The notes under the pieces are model-generated. The model was not told the origin of the DNA. It saw nothing but the letters and a program-made list of their open reading frames with translations, and made no database searches. A stretch of DNA of 23,817 nt from a virus, in the IMG/VR virus record IMGVR_UViG_3300017757_000162, positions 1 to 23,817 of that record. One strand, 5' to 3'. How positions within the stretch are numbered: position 1 is the stretch's first letter; every line of letters begins with the position of its first letter. Below are positions 16,820-22,483 of this stretch, in pieces. A program made the position numbers and the translations under genes.

Positions 16820-17239
16820 TCATTTATTAGTTGGCTTTCCCGTTTGAACTGAGCCCTCAGGACTTTTATAATCCATCTCTTCTTCCTCCTCGGTCTCGTC
16901 TGATTGCATAGCGCCAATCAACTTGCTTGCCATTTCCATCGGCAAAACCTTCTGCAAAACAGGAATAGCATCGACTTGATACTGGTTTCTTCCTGCTTCG
17001 TCTAATGCCTTGTTTACAAATAAACGAATGGCAGCTTCGAGTGCATCTTCGGGATTCCTAGATTTTGCTTTTGCTTGTTGGTACTCGTCTATCGTCATTG
17101 GCTTATGCCAAAAGGTGAAATCATCACCATCTAATTCAACGATTTTTTTAGTAAGTTTGTTGTTGCGTGCTGCTACATCTAGCAGCTTTTGCAACATGGT
17201 TTGAGATTGAGCCAAAATTAATTTTGCATACGTATGCAC
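16820..17239 (-). CDS. Tail assembly chaperone, first frame (gpG-like)
   Basis: A 139-residue protein between the tube gene and the tape measure, the canonical place of gpG-type chaperones that coat the tape measure during tube polymerisation. It has KIVELDGDDFTFWHKPMTIDEYQQAK (32-57), helical segments, and an acidic run ETEEEEE near the C-terminus followed by a polar tail. The listed start is GTG at 17239 inside a 14-bp palindrome. An ATG at 17197 would remove 14 residues and is a credible alternative; neither has a strong ribosome binding site. The last third overlaps the gpT-like frame, a hallmark of this gene pair. Confidence 0.8.
   Translation of the reverse strand: MHTYAKLILAQSQTMLQKLLDVAARNNKLTKKIVELDGDDFTFWHKPMTIDEYQQAKAKSRNPEDALEAAIRLFVNKALDEAGRNQYQVDAIPVLQKVLPMEMASKLIGAMQSDETEEEEEMDYKSPEGSVQTGKPTNK
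16864..16867 (-). other. Candidate +1 frameshift site joining the chaperone frames
   Basis: The first chaperone frame reads TAT AAA AGT here. A lysyl-tRNA on AAA can move one base forward onto another AAA with perfect re-pairing because the run is AAAA. The product then continues KVLRAQFKRESQLINEM into the gpT-like frame. The site is inside the overlap of the two frames and right after the acidic run. Most known phage G/GT shifts are -1; the coordinates here demand +1 or -2. Confidence 0.35.
17225..17238. promoter_or_regulatory. 14-bp perfect palindrome at the chaperone start
   Basis: TGCATACGTATGCA is a perfect 14-bp palindrome with no spacer. It overlaps the GTG at 17239 proposed as the start of the first chaperone gene. 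As DNA it could bind a dimeric regulator; as RNA it cannot fold well on itself because there is no loop. Function unknown. Confidence 0.35.
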
Positions 17240-17287
17240 ATTAGCTCAGGCACAAGGGGAAGGTGTATGCCCGTCCCCCCAGCGCCC

Positions 17288-17309
17288 TGACGTGCTGCTC
17301 CCCACGTCA
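17288..17309. other. Stem-loop between the tube and chaperone genes
   Basis: TGACGTG (17288-17294) and CACGTCA (17303-17309) form a 7-bp stem with an 8-nt loop, about 20 bp past the tube-gene terminator in the direction of transcription. It has no T-tract, so it is not a terminator. It may be an mRNA processing or stabilising hairpin in the leader of the chaperone genes. Confidence 0.35.
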
Positions 17310-17326
17310 ACCGCAGTTTATCCAAC

Positions 17327-17349
17327 AAAAAACCCCGCACTAGGCGGGG
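17327..17349 (-). terminator. Intrinsic terminator after the major tail protein gene
   Basis: On the minus strand CCCCGC (17349-17344) pairs with GCGGGG (17338-17333) around a 5-nt loop, followed by six T residues (17332-17327). It begins 31 bp after the tube gene stop and precedes the chaperone genes. Confidence 0.9.
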
Positions 17350-17379
17350 CAAATGTGTGAGGTTGGGGGGATCCCTAAG

Positions 17380-18168
17380 TCACACTAACGCTGTACTAAA
17401 CAGTTGTTTGACGTTTTGAACGCTAAAGGTGACTTCTCCCTGTTGGGGATCATCAGGGTTTACGTCCAGATTGACGCCGGTCAAGGTGATATCACCCTCA
17501 ATAAAGGATGATTTCGCCAAGTCAGGGGCTGGAGTAGACGCACCATCAGAAATGGTGTTGTTAAAAAGCCGAACGCGAGCGCCCCCTTGGTCCTTCAACA
17601 TCACATTTGCAAGCATTCTTTGGCCAATGCTTTGTGCATTGTCAGAGAAAAATAGCGTGATAGTTCCGGTGGCTGACGCATAACCTGCCTGGGTCGAACG
17701 GAAGGTGGCAAATTTGCCCCCACCTGCACCAACACCGCATGGAAGCGTTGTTGTGTCTAATTCTTCCCGAGAGATCTCAATCGAAAACGATTGCACATCA
17801 CAAACTGCGCCGAACGGATCAAACGACACATTTACATGCCCCGCAGAATCAGCAGAACCGGTTCCGCCGTCACCGTTCAGCGTTACTGCAGTACCGCCAA
17901 TTGTTGCCGACACCTGAATGGTTACAGACGTAGCAACAACGACGTAATACTGAGTCCCAGCGACTAGCGCCGTATCCAACGACCCACCGCCTTCAACTGA
18001 AAAGACGACAGGATCACCAACCTCAAAATCATTCCCAGCGGGGACCGTGATTGCAGTCCCTGCAGGGAAATCAACAAAATCCTGAAGACAGAATTCAGTT
18101 CCCGCTGGTGTGAAATACACCGAACCGCTCTGGCCAGTTAAGGCGCTAGAGCTACAAGCAATGGCCAC
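17380..18168 (-). CDS. Major tail protein (tail tube subunit) with an inserted domain
   Basis: A 262-residue tube subunit. The tube-fold signature is split: an N-terminal strand GQSGSVYFTPAGTEF (12-26), then CDVQSFSIEISREELDTTTLPCG (123-145), a SATGTITLFFSDN strand (165-177) and a C-terminal VTFSVQNVKQ. Between them, residues about 30-117 form an extra beta-rich domain with AGTQYYVVVAT and VSATIGGTAVTL. I know this motif as a module displayed on several phage structural proteins. The start is GTG at 18168, supported by GAGG six bases upstream. The gene is followed by a strong terminator. Position after the tail terminator block and before the chaperones fits a tube gene. Confidence 0.85.
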   Translation of the reverse strand: MAIACSSSALTGQSGSVYFTPAGTEFCLQDFVDFPAGTAITVPAGNDFEVGDPVVFSVEGGGSLDTALVAGTQYYVVVATSVTIQVSATIGGTAVTLNGDGGTGSADSAGHVNVSFDPFGAVCDVQSFSIEISREELDTTTLPCGVGAGGGKFATFRSTQAGYASATGTITLFFSDNAQSIGQRMLANVMLKDQGGARVRLFNNTISDGASTPAPDLAKSSFIEGDITLTGVNLDVNPDDPQQGEVTFSVQNVKQLFSTALV

Positions 18169-18228
18169 GTAAAACCTCGAAAAAACAACATTGGGGGCGT
18201 TGTATCTCCGGGGGCAGAGATGCCATCA

Positions 18229-18243
18229 GTCTACGCAGGCGTA
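18229..18243. promoter_or_regulatory. Palindromic element copy 3 (one mismatch), upstream of the tube gene
   Basis: GTCTACGCAGGC at 18229-18240 matches GCCTANGCAGGC with one mismatch in the left arm, and the next three bases GTA also match the copy at 22463. It lies immediately after the stop of the 329-residue fibre gene, in the 75-bp leader of the major tail protein gene. TACGCAGGCGTA within it is itself an inverted repeat with a 2-nt spacer. Confidence 0.4.
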
Positions 18244-19233
18244 TTAATAAGCTCCACCATCCAAAGAAGACGCTGAAACCCAGGCCGAACCATCCCACGA
18301 CAAAACATCGCCAACGGACTTTGAGCCAGCGCTTACATCGCTCAAATTGTTGAGGCCAAGGCTGACAACACCAACTTGACTATTGACGCTTTGCACTGGG
18401 GCCGCCGGAACCGTTGCGGTTGTCAGATAGCCCGCATCGTTGTTCAGATCACTGACATCGTCGCCAGGCTGAACCGCTGTCCCAATGGCCGTCTTTTGTG
18501 AGGCCGTAACGTATTTATTTGTCGAACCTTCCGATACGTCATTTGTTGACAGGACGACCGCGCCAGTTTTCGTGTTGACGCTTTGAACCGGGGCGCCCGC
18601 TGACGTGATGTAGTTGGAATTATTCGTCAGTTCACTGATGTTGTCGCCGCTTGCCAAAGCACCAACGTCACCAGCACCAAGAACAACCGCACCAGACTGG
18701 CTATTAACCGATACAACGGCTGACGATGGGTAGGTCAGCTCTTGCCAGTCCGAAAGCGAGCTTCCACCCGTCTGGATCAAAACAAATGTCGTGCTGGTGT
18801 CAGTCCGGTTACACCAGTCCCCAGCTTGACCCGAAAGGGCCAGCATTGCCGCTTGACTTGCGACTGCCCCTAAATATTGGGTAATAGCAATCGATGGAAT
18901 TTGACTTGACGGCACTTTGCCGTTGACCAAATCAGCCTTTGCATCCAACGCCGTTTGGGTATCCGTTGAAATCGGCTTTGCTAAGTCGCTGGTGTTATCG
19001 ACGTTGGCCAGGCCAACATCTGTCTTGTCGAGCGTGACTGTGCCAATCCGGCCATTCACCGAGGTTTCACCAACCTGACCCACACCGCCTAATTGGCGGA
19101 CAACACCATCAGCGTCCTTGATATAAATGGCTGGGCTTTGGCCGTTTGTATTGAGGGCAATCTCGCCATCTAAAAGATCCGAAGGTTGCGGCGCCTTGGA
19201 TTGTGTGCTCGAACGTTTTTGTTGTTGTCTCAT
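18244..19233 (-). CDS. Fibre-like protein with SVN-repeat modules, encoded between neck and tube genes
   Basis: A 329-residue protein. The N-terminus has a fibre attachment motif (PSDLLDGEIALN at 17-28, then AIYIKD). Four SVNxxxGxVxL repeats lie at about 58, 175, 218 and 282, and GDxxSxLxNxxxYxT segments at about 196 and 257. A separate unit, WCNRTDTSTTFVLIQ followed by DWQELTYP (140-169), resembles a small fibre domain seen in other phage stalks. The C-terminus LSDV...GDVLSWDGSAWVSASSLDGGAY is the shared Trp module. It follows the 250-residue relative by 2 bp. Encoding position among neck and tube genes is unusual for a tip fibre and suggests a neck or tube decoration; that is inference. Confidence 0.75.
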   Translation of the reverse strand: MRQQQKRSSTQSKAPQPSDLLDGEIALNTNGQSPAIYIKDADGVVRQLGGVGQVGETSVNGRIGTVTLDKTDVGLANVDNTSDLAKPISTDTQTALDAKADLVNGKVPSSQIPSIAITQYLGAVASQAAMLALSGQAGDWCNRTDTSTTFVLIQTGGSSLSDWQELTYPSSAVVSVNSQSGAVVLGAGDVGALASGDNISELTNNSNYITSAGAPVQSVNTKTGAVVLSTNDVSEGSTNKYVTASQKTAIGTAVQPGDDVSDLNNDAGYLTTATVPAAPVQSVNSQVGVVSLGLNNLSDVSAGSKSVGDVLSWDGSAWVSASSLDGGAY

Positions 19234-19235
19234 TT

Positions 19236-19988
19236 TTAGTAGCTCCCTGAATCAATAGCGGTTGAGATTTTGTAAGCGCCTGTGGCGGTCTCCCCAGTCA
19301 CTGACGTGTCACGGACAAAGAAACCGCCCTGATTAACACCCCCAACAACAGTCGGAGGCGTTGACACGTTCAGCAGTTCACCCAGCAACGTCGCGCCGCC
19401 GCCAGTAGGTGACTTCAGCCATATCGTTCCGTTCCAGGTGTAACTACCAGGGCCAACCTGGGGACTGGTGTCAGGGTTGCCGCTATCGGTTACAACGCAA
19501 CTATCGCCTGTGTTTAGATCACTCGTGCCGGTGATTATGCCGTCTGCAATTAGACCAGCATTGAGGTCTGACGAAGTTGTGCCAGATGAACCGATATTGG
19601 AATTATCGTTAGCAATCGAATAAACCGAAATGCTGCCTGGCGTCTTGGGGATATACGCGCCAGCGCCACCATTAGCGCCAATGTCCCACGTCAATACCTG
19701 ACCCGACGAAGGTGCCGCCGGAGGGCTAATTAACGTAGTCGGATTAGGAATAAAGTCGCCTTCAATTAATGCCGCAACATCAGAGGCTTTAAGCGGAAAC
19801 TCGATCCACCCTTTGCCATTTGTTGGCGCAGGTGTGGAGGTCGAGCCATTTATCAACGTCTTGGAATTTGACCCGTTTCCAAGGAAGCCGACTGTGTCTG
19901 CCAAGTTGTAAGCCAACTGGCCTGGCTCTAGGTCGCCTGGCTTAGATCCAGCCGAAACGTTCCTAAGTTGCTGCTGAACAATTGCCAT
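19236..19988 (-). CDS. Fibre-like / virion decoration protein, encoded near the neck genes
   Basis: A 250-residue protein starting with the same kind of attachment motif (KPGDLEPGQLAYNLADT at 16-32), followed by a Gly/Ser/Thr-rich beta region. A unit GDSCVVTDSGNPDT...YTWNGTIWLKS (about 160-193) is related in style to the WCNRTD unit of the next gene. The end LLGELLNVS...YKISTAIDSGSY is a diverged copy of the shared C-terminal module. Ribosome binding site AGGT lies seven bases before the ATG. No enzymatic motif is present. It probably makes trimeric fibres or plaques on the virion, with location inferred only from gene order. Confidence 0.7.
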   Translation of the reverse strand: MAIVQQQLRNVSAGSKPGDLEPGQLAYNLADTVGFLGNGSNSKTLINGSTSTPAPTNGKGWIEFPLKASDVAALIEGDFIPNPTTLISPPAAPSSGQVLTWDIGANGGAGAYIPKTPGSISVYSIANDNSNIGSSGTTSSDLNAGLIADGIITGTSDLNTGDSCVVTDSGNPDTSPQVGPGSYTWNGTIWLKSPTGGGATLLGELLNVSTPPTVVGGVNQGGFFVRDTSVTGETATGAYKISTAIDSGSY

Positions 19989-20030
19989 CAGGCGACCTAT
20001 AAATAACTACTCAATTTTAGGAGCACTCAA

Positions 20031-20270
20031 TTACACAAAAGTTCCAGAGTCCAGCACGCTCTCAGGCGTCCAATTGCTGCCATCCCAGCCAAGCAAATTT
20101 CTTGCATCTGGTGGCGTTGTACTTGTATCTACGTCACCCATTTGATCAATTGAATAGTCAGCTTTTGCCGCTATGACTGCGCCAGTGCGGCCAAAAACGC
20201 TGTCAACATTACCGGCTGCGTTTCGAGTTGCGCCTGCGACTGGCAATCCGCCTTGTGTTGGGTAAGTCAT
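20031..20270 (-). CDS. 79-residue stand-alone copy of the C-terminal virion module
   Basis: Residues 22-79 (DSVFGRTGAV, DYSIDQMGDVD, LLGWDGSNWTPESVLDSGTF) align along their whole length with residues 142-195 of the tail terminator protein encoded just upstream. At the DNA level 20141-20160 and 20371-20390 match at 18 of 20 bases. The first 20 residues are a short Gly/Ala-rich leader. The ATG overlaps the stop of the preceding gene by one base. It looks like a tandem duplication of the fused module that became a separate gene. The VFGRTGAV motif is widespread in phage fibres. Role: probably a small decoration or adaptor at the neck, unproven. Confidence 0.7.
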   Translation of the reverse strand: MTYPTQGGLPVAGATRNAAGNVDSVFGRTGAVIAAKADYSIDQMGDVDTSTTPPDARNLLGWDGSNWTPESVLDSGTFV

Positions 20271-20857
20271 TAGAAATCCTCCGAATCAACGCTAGCGGCT
20301 GGAATCCATTGCGTTCCATCCCATTCCATTACCTCACCAGGCGCAGGCGTTGCCGAGCTGACATCTGCCATCTGATCAATTGAATAATCACCTTCTTGGC
20401 TGTTGACATTGCCTGTCCGCCCATAAACAGAACTCACAGCGCTGCCCCCCGAAATCCTTACGTTAAATGGGGCGCTGATATTACTAAGGGCTAACGGATC
20501 ATCTCCCGACAAGACCTGGACAGGGCCTAGGACTTCCCCAACGCTGAACTCATTGGTTTTCATCTGATCCAATAGCGCCATCCCCGTAAAATCCAACTCT
20601 TCAATTCGGCGCATGCCATTACCTTTCGGGCTATAAATCGAAAGCTGGATGTTTCCCCGTATCGCTTCGATCCCGTTGGTTTCGAGCCTCAGTACAGGAA
20701 GATAAAAATTGACATAACTAATCGATAGCTCTACATATTCGGTGGCAGGCGGTTCCCCACCAACGTTGTCGAATACAACCGGAACAGGTGGCGTTAACGC
20801 TGAAAAGGCATTGATCGTCCTGGTTTCAACTAAGGCGCGGATCTGTTGGAAGCTCAT
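20270..20857 (-). CDS. Tail terminator protein (gpU / DUF4128-like) with a C-terminal fibre module
   Basis: A 195-residue protein. Residues 1-133 match the tail-terminator pattern: FQQIRALVETRTINAF, then YVELSISYVNF, GNIQLSIYSPKGNGMRRIEELD and a late strand PFNVRISGGS. These proteins form a hexamer capping the tube beneath the neck. Family members usually end here. Residues about 139-195 add a module, SSVYGRTGNV, DYSIDQMADV, EVMEWDGTQWIPAASVDSEDF, shared with the next gene and with fibre proteins of this window. The ATG overlaps the stop of the gp10-like gene (ATGA). Tail-terminator identity is likely; the role of the extra module is inferred as surface display at the neck. Confidence 0.75.
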   Translation of the reverse strand: MSFQQIRALVETRTINAFSALTPPVPVVFDNVGGEPPATEYVELSISYVNFYLPVLRLETNGIEAIRGNIQLSIYSPKGNGMRRIEELDFTGMALLDQMKTNEFSVGEVLGPVQVLSGDDPLALSNISAPFNVRISGGSAVSSVYGRTGNVNSQEGDYSIDQMADVSSATPAPGEVMEWDGTQWIPAASVDSEDF

Positions 20858-21267
20858 TTCACTTTCCTCAGGAAAAAGTCAAAGGACTTATCAGCGTCCT
20901 TGCCAAGATTGTTGGCGATGGTGGTGAACCAAGCTGCGCCGCCTACGCGGCCGCCTTTCCCGTATTTGGGATCAAATGCCACGCGCTCTGAATAATCCAA
21001 ATTGGAACTAATAAACCAATCACGATCCATCGTTATCCTGCCATCGTATTTGGTGATTGATGGAGTGTTTTTCCCATCCATTTCATCTGGGACGCTTCGG
21101 TCAGGAATACCCGCACCGATAAACCATGAACTAGCCAAACGGCCCGTATCGACTGGCGATGATTTGCTCAGTTTGCCCTGAGTCAAAATCAAAAACCGGG
21201 CAAGGCCTCGGTCCAGCGCTTGATCAATTTCTCGAACAAGTTCAGCGCCTCGAAATTTTTTAGCCAT
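20854..21267 (-). CDS. HK97 gp10 / lambda gpZ-like neck protein
   Basis: A 137-residue protein. The landmark SPVDTGRLASSWFIG (37-51) is the classic HK97 gp10-family motif, preceded by a long N-terminal helix (AELVREIDQALDRGLARFLI). These proteins complete the tail at the head-proximal end. The C-terminal half contains RVAFDPKYGKGGRVGGAAWF and ends basic. It overlaps both neighbours by short start/stop overlaps, as expected in a tightly coupled head-tail joining cassette. Confidence 0.85.
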   Translation of the reverse strand: MAKKFRGAELVREIDQALDRGLARFLILTQGKLSKSSPVDTGRLASSWFIGAGIPDRSVPDEMDGKNTPSITKYDGRITMDRDWFISSNLDYSERVAFDPKYGKGGRVGGAAWFTTIANNLGKDADKSFDFFLRKVK

Positions 21268-21635
21268 TAGTTCGCCCTCGCTGTAAGCGTTGCCGTGTAA
21301 AGCAGGTCGCCAGACGACAGGTCAACGCGAACCACCTTCCATGGCCTGCCTAAGTAATCGAGCCGATCGCGTGTTGTTGGAATTACATTTCCAACCCCGG
21401 CCAAATCAATTACGACCTTGATCTCAATGTCGTTTGATGGCCCGCCGTTGTCTTGGTCTTGAAAAGATGGGAAGACAGCACCGGCAGAAGTAAACGTAGT
21501 TTCAGAAGGCGTTGACGTGCCATCGGAAGGGTCATAAACCGGCTGATCTACGCGGATGTAATTCAAGCCAGTGACCCGGAATTTATCTACCAGGCTTTTG
21601 GCCAGCGGGACAGCAAAGCCATCTTGGTAAGCCAT
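21267..21635 (-). CDS. Head closure / head-tail joining protein
   Basis: A 122-residue beta-rich protein with the end pattern TTRDRLDYLGRPWKVVRVDLSSGDLLYTATLTAR. It resembles head-closure proteins of the SPP1 gp16, lambda gpFII and HK97 gp7 type. The central region FPSFQDQDNGG lies before a strand EIKVVIDLAG. Its place between the adaptor and the gp10-like gene is canonical. The family call relies more on position and fold pattern than on a sharp motif. Confidence 0.65.
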   Translation of the reverse strand: MAYQDGFAVPLAKSLVDKFRVTGLNYIRVDQPVYDPSDGTSTPSETTFTSAGAVFPSFQDQDNGGPSNDIEIKVVIDLAGVGNVIPTTRDRLDYLGRPWKVVRVDLSSGDLLYTATLTARAN

Positions 21636-22219
21636 TAGGACCGCACCCTCAAGATGACCTTGCCGCCTGACGTAGAGCTAAATACGGCATAACAAGAGAC
21701 CATCCCTTTCAACCAAGGGAACATAGAAATTACTTTTGGATCGCTGCAACTGCTGCAGCTTTCCCCAGTAGCGCCCGCTGGAAAAGCAGAGTAATTAACT
21801 TCCAAATCACCAAGTTTTTCTTTACTCGTATAGACCCCAGCGGTATTGGTACTAGGTGCCCCCGGCTGCAGTGCGCTTGGGTTTTGGCTGAGTTGATAAG
21901 CCAGCTCAATTGTTGCCTCAGTAATTGCCTGAGGTATCAACGTGCAGGTTGCCGCGACCCCATCACACGACACACCAGAACGGGGCCACGAAAGAGCCTG
22001 TGGTTTATCTGCATTGTCCGTCGATGGATTGCAGCGTTTGCCCTTCCAGGTCAAAGTTTCAAGCGCCGACGTGGCCCCGATTAACGCAATCTTTTTGGCG
22101 TCAGCAGAAAGAGCCAGCCAAGTGCTTCCCCACCATGAGATCCCTGCGTAGGCGTCTGCATCCGCTTCAGAAACGTAAGAATTTGCCGTACAAGACCCGA
22201 GAGTTGCATTAATAGCCAT
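21635..22219 (-). CDS. Head-tail adaptor protein (DnaT-like / Ad1 type)
   Basis: A 194-residue protein with ANSYVSEADADAYAGISWW (12-30), KKIALIGATSALETLTWKGKR (42-62) and ALSWPRSGV (75-83). These are the landmarks of a family labelled putative DnaT-like domain in databases but placed next to portal and capsid genes in siphoviruses, where it acts as a connector adaptor. There are seven cysteines (10, 63, 85, 92, 155, 158, 176), including a CSSC pair, which is high for a connector protein. The ATG directly follows the TAA of a 45-residue gene. Ring formation beneath the portal is inferred from the family. Confidence 0.75.
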   Translation of the reverse strand: MAINATLGSCTANSYVSEADADAYAGISWWGSTWLALSADAKKIALIGATSALETLTWKGKRCNPSTDNADKPQALSWPRSGVSCDGVAATCTLIPQAITEATIELAYQLSQNPSALQPGAPSTNTAGVYTSKEKLGDLEVNYSAFPAGATGESCSSCSDPKVISMFPWLKGMVSCYAVFSSTSGGKVILRVRS

Positions 22220-22357
22220 TTACAAAATTTCGGAGTGGTAAACGGTGACATCTTCTGCTCTCAGTCTACGCCTGGTTTTTAGGGCTACATCTCGCGGACA
22301 ATCCTCAATCCAAGTGACACCATTTTTGATGCAGTAAAACCGCGCAATTCCGCACAT
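22220..22357 (-). CDS. Small basic protein, 45 residues, unknown function
   Basis: An ATG at 22357-22355 opens 45 codons ending in a TAA (22222-22220) that abuts the ATG of the adaptor gene. The peptide begins MCGIARFYCIKNGVTWIEDC and continues with RRRLRAEDVTVYHSEIL. It has cysteines at 2, 9 and 20 and a basic patch RRRLR. GGAAG lies about six bases upstream. The exact stop-start junction and the well-packed context between the capsid terminator and the adaptor suggest a genuine gene. I do not recognise a family. Confidence 0.6.
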   Translation of the reverse strand: MCGIARFYCIKNGVTWIEDCPRDVALKTRRRLRAEDVTVYHSEIL

Positions 22358-22408
22358 CGGAGGCTTCCGGGTCGGTGGATATCAATTCTATTGGCCTTAA
22401 TTAGCCAT

Positions 22409-22438
22409 AAAAAAGCCCCCTAACTTTCGTCAAGGGGC
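22409..22438 (-). terminator. Intrinsic terminator after the major capsid protein gene
   Basis: On the minus strand a 10-bp stem (22438-22429 with 22424-22415, two G-T pairs) is closed by a GAAA tetraloop and followed by six T residues (22414-22409). It lies 46 bp past the capsid gene stop. A C-rich stem with a GNRA loop and U-tract is a strong intrinsic terminator. Confidence 0.92.
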
Positions 22439-22461
22439 CATGATCTCGTATTTTTACCTAG

Positions 22462-22475
22462 CGCCTAAGCAGGCG
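22462..22475. promoter_or_regulatory. Palindromic element copy 4 (GCCTANGCAGGC), after the capsid gene
   Basis: CGCCTAAGCAGGCG has 5-bp arms around AAGC. It lies 9 bp beyond the capsid gene stop and 24 bp before the terminator stem. Including flanks, its minus strand equals the plus strand of the copy near 5051-5070 except for the 4-nt spacer. As RNA it would form a hairpin directly after the capsid reading frame. Confidence 0.5.
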
Positions 22476-22483
22476 TAAGGCTA

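Noticed and set aside
17288-17310. TTGACG on the minus strand as a promoter for the chaperone genes
   Set aside because: It is part of a stem-loop arm and the region 16-18 bp downstream is GC-rich with no -10-like sequence.
18228-22272. An 11-base match (TCAGTCTACGC) between the tube-gene leader and position 22262-22272, considered as a shared promoter
   Set aside because: The second site lies within the 45-residue coding region, no -10/-35 pair is visible at either place, and the match can be chance.
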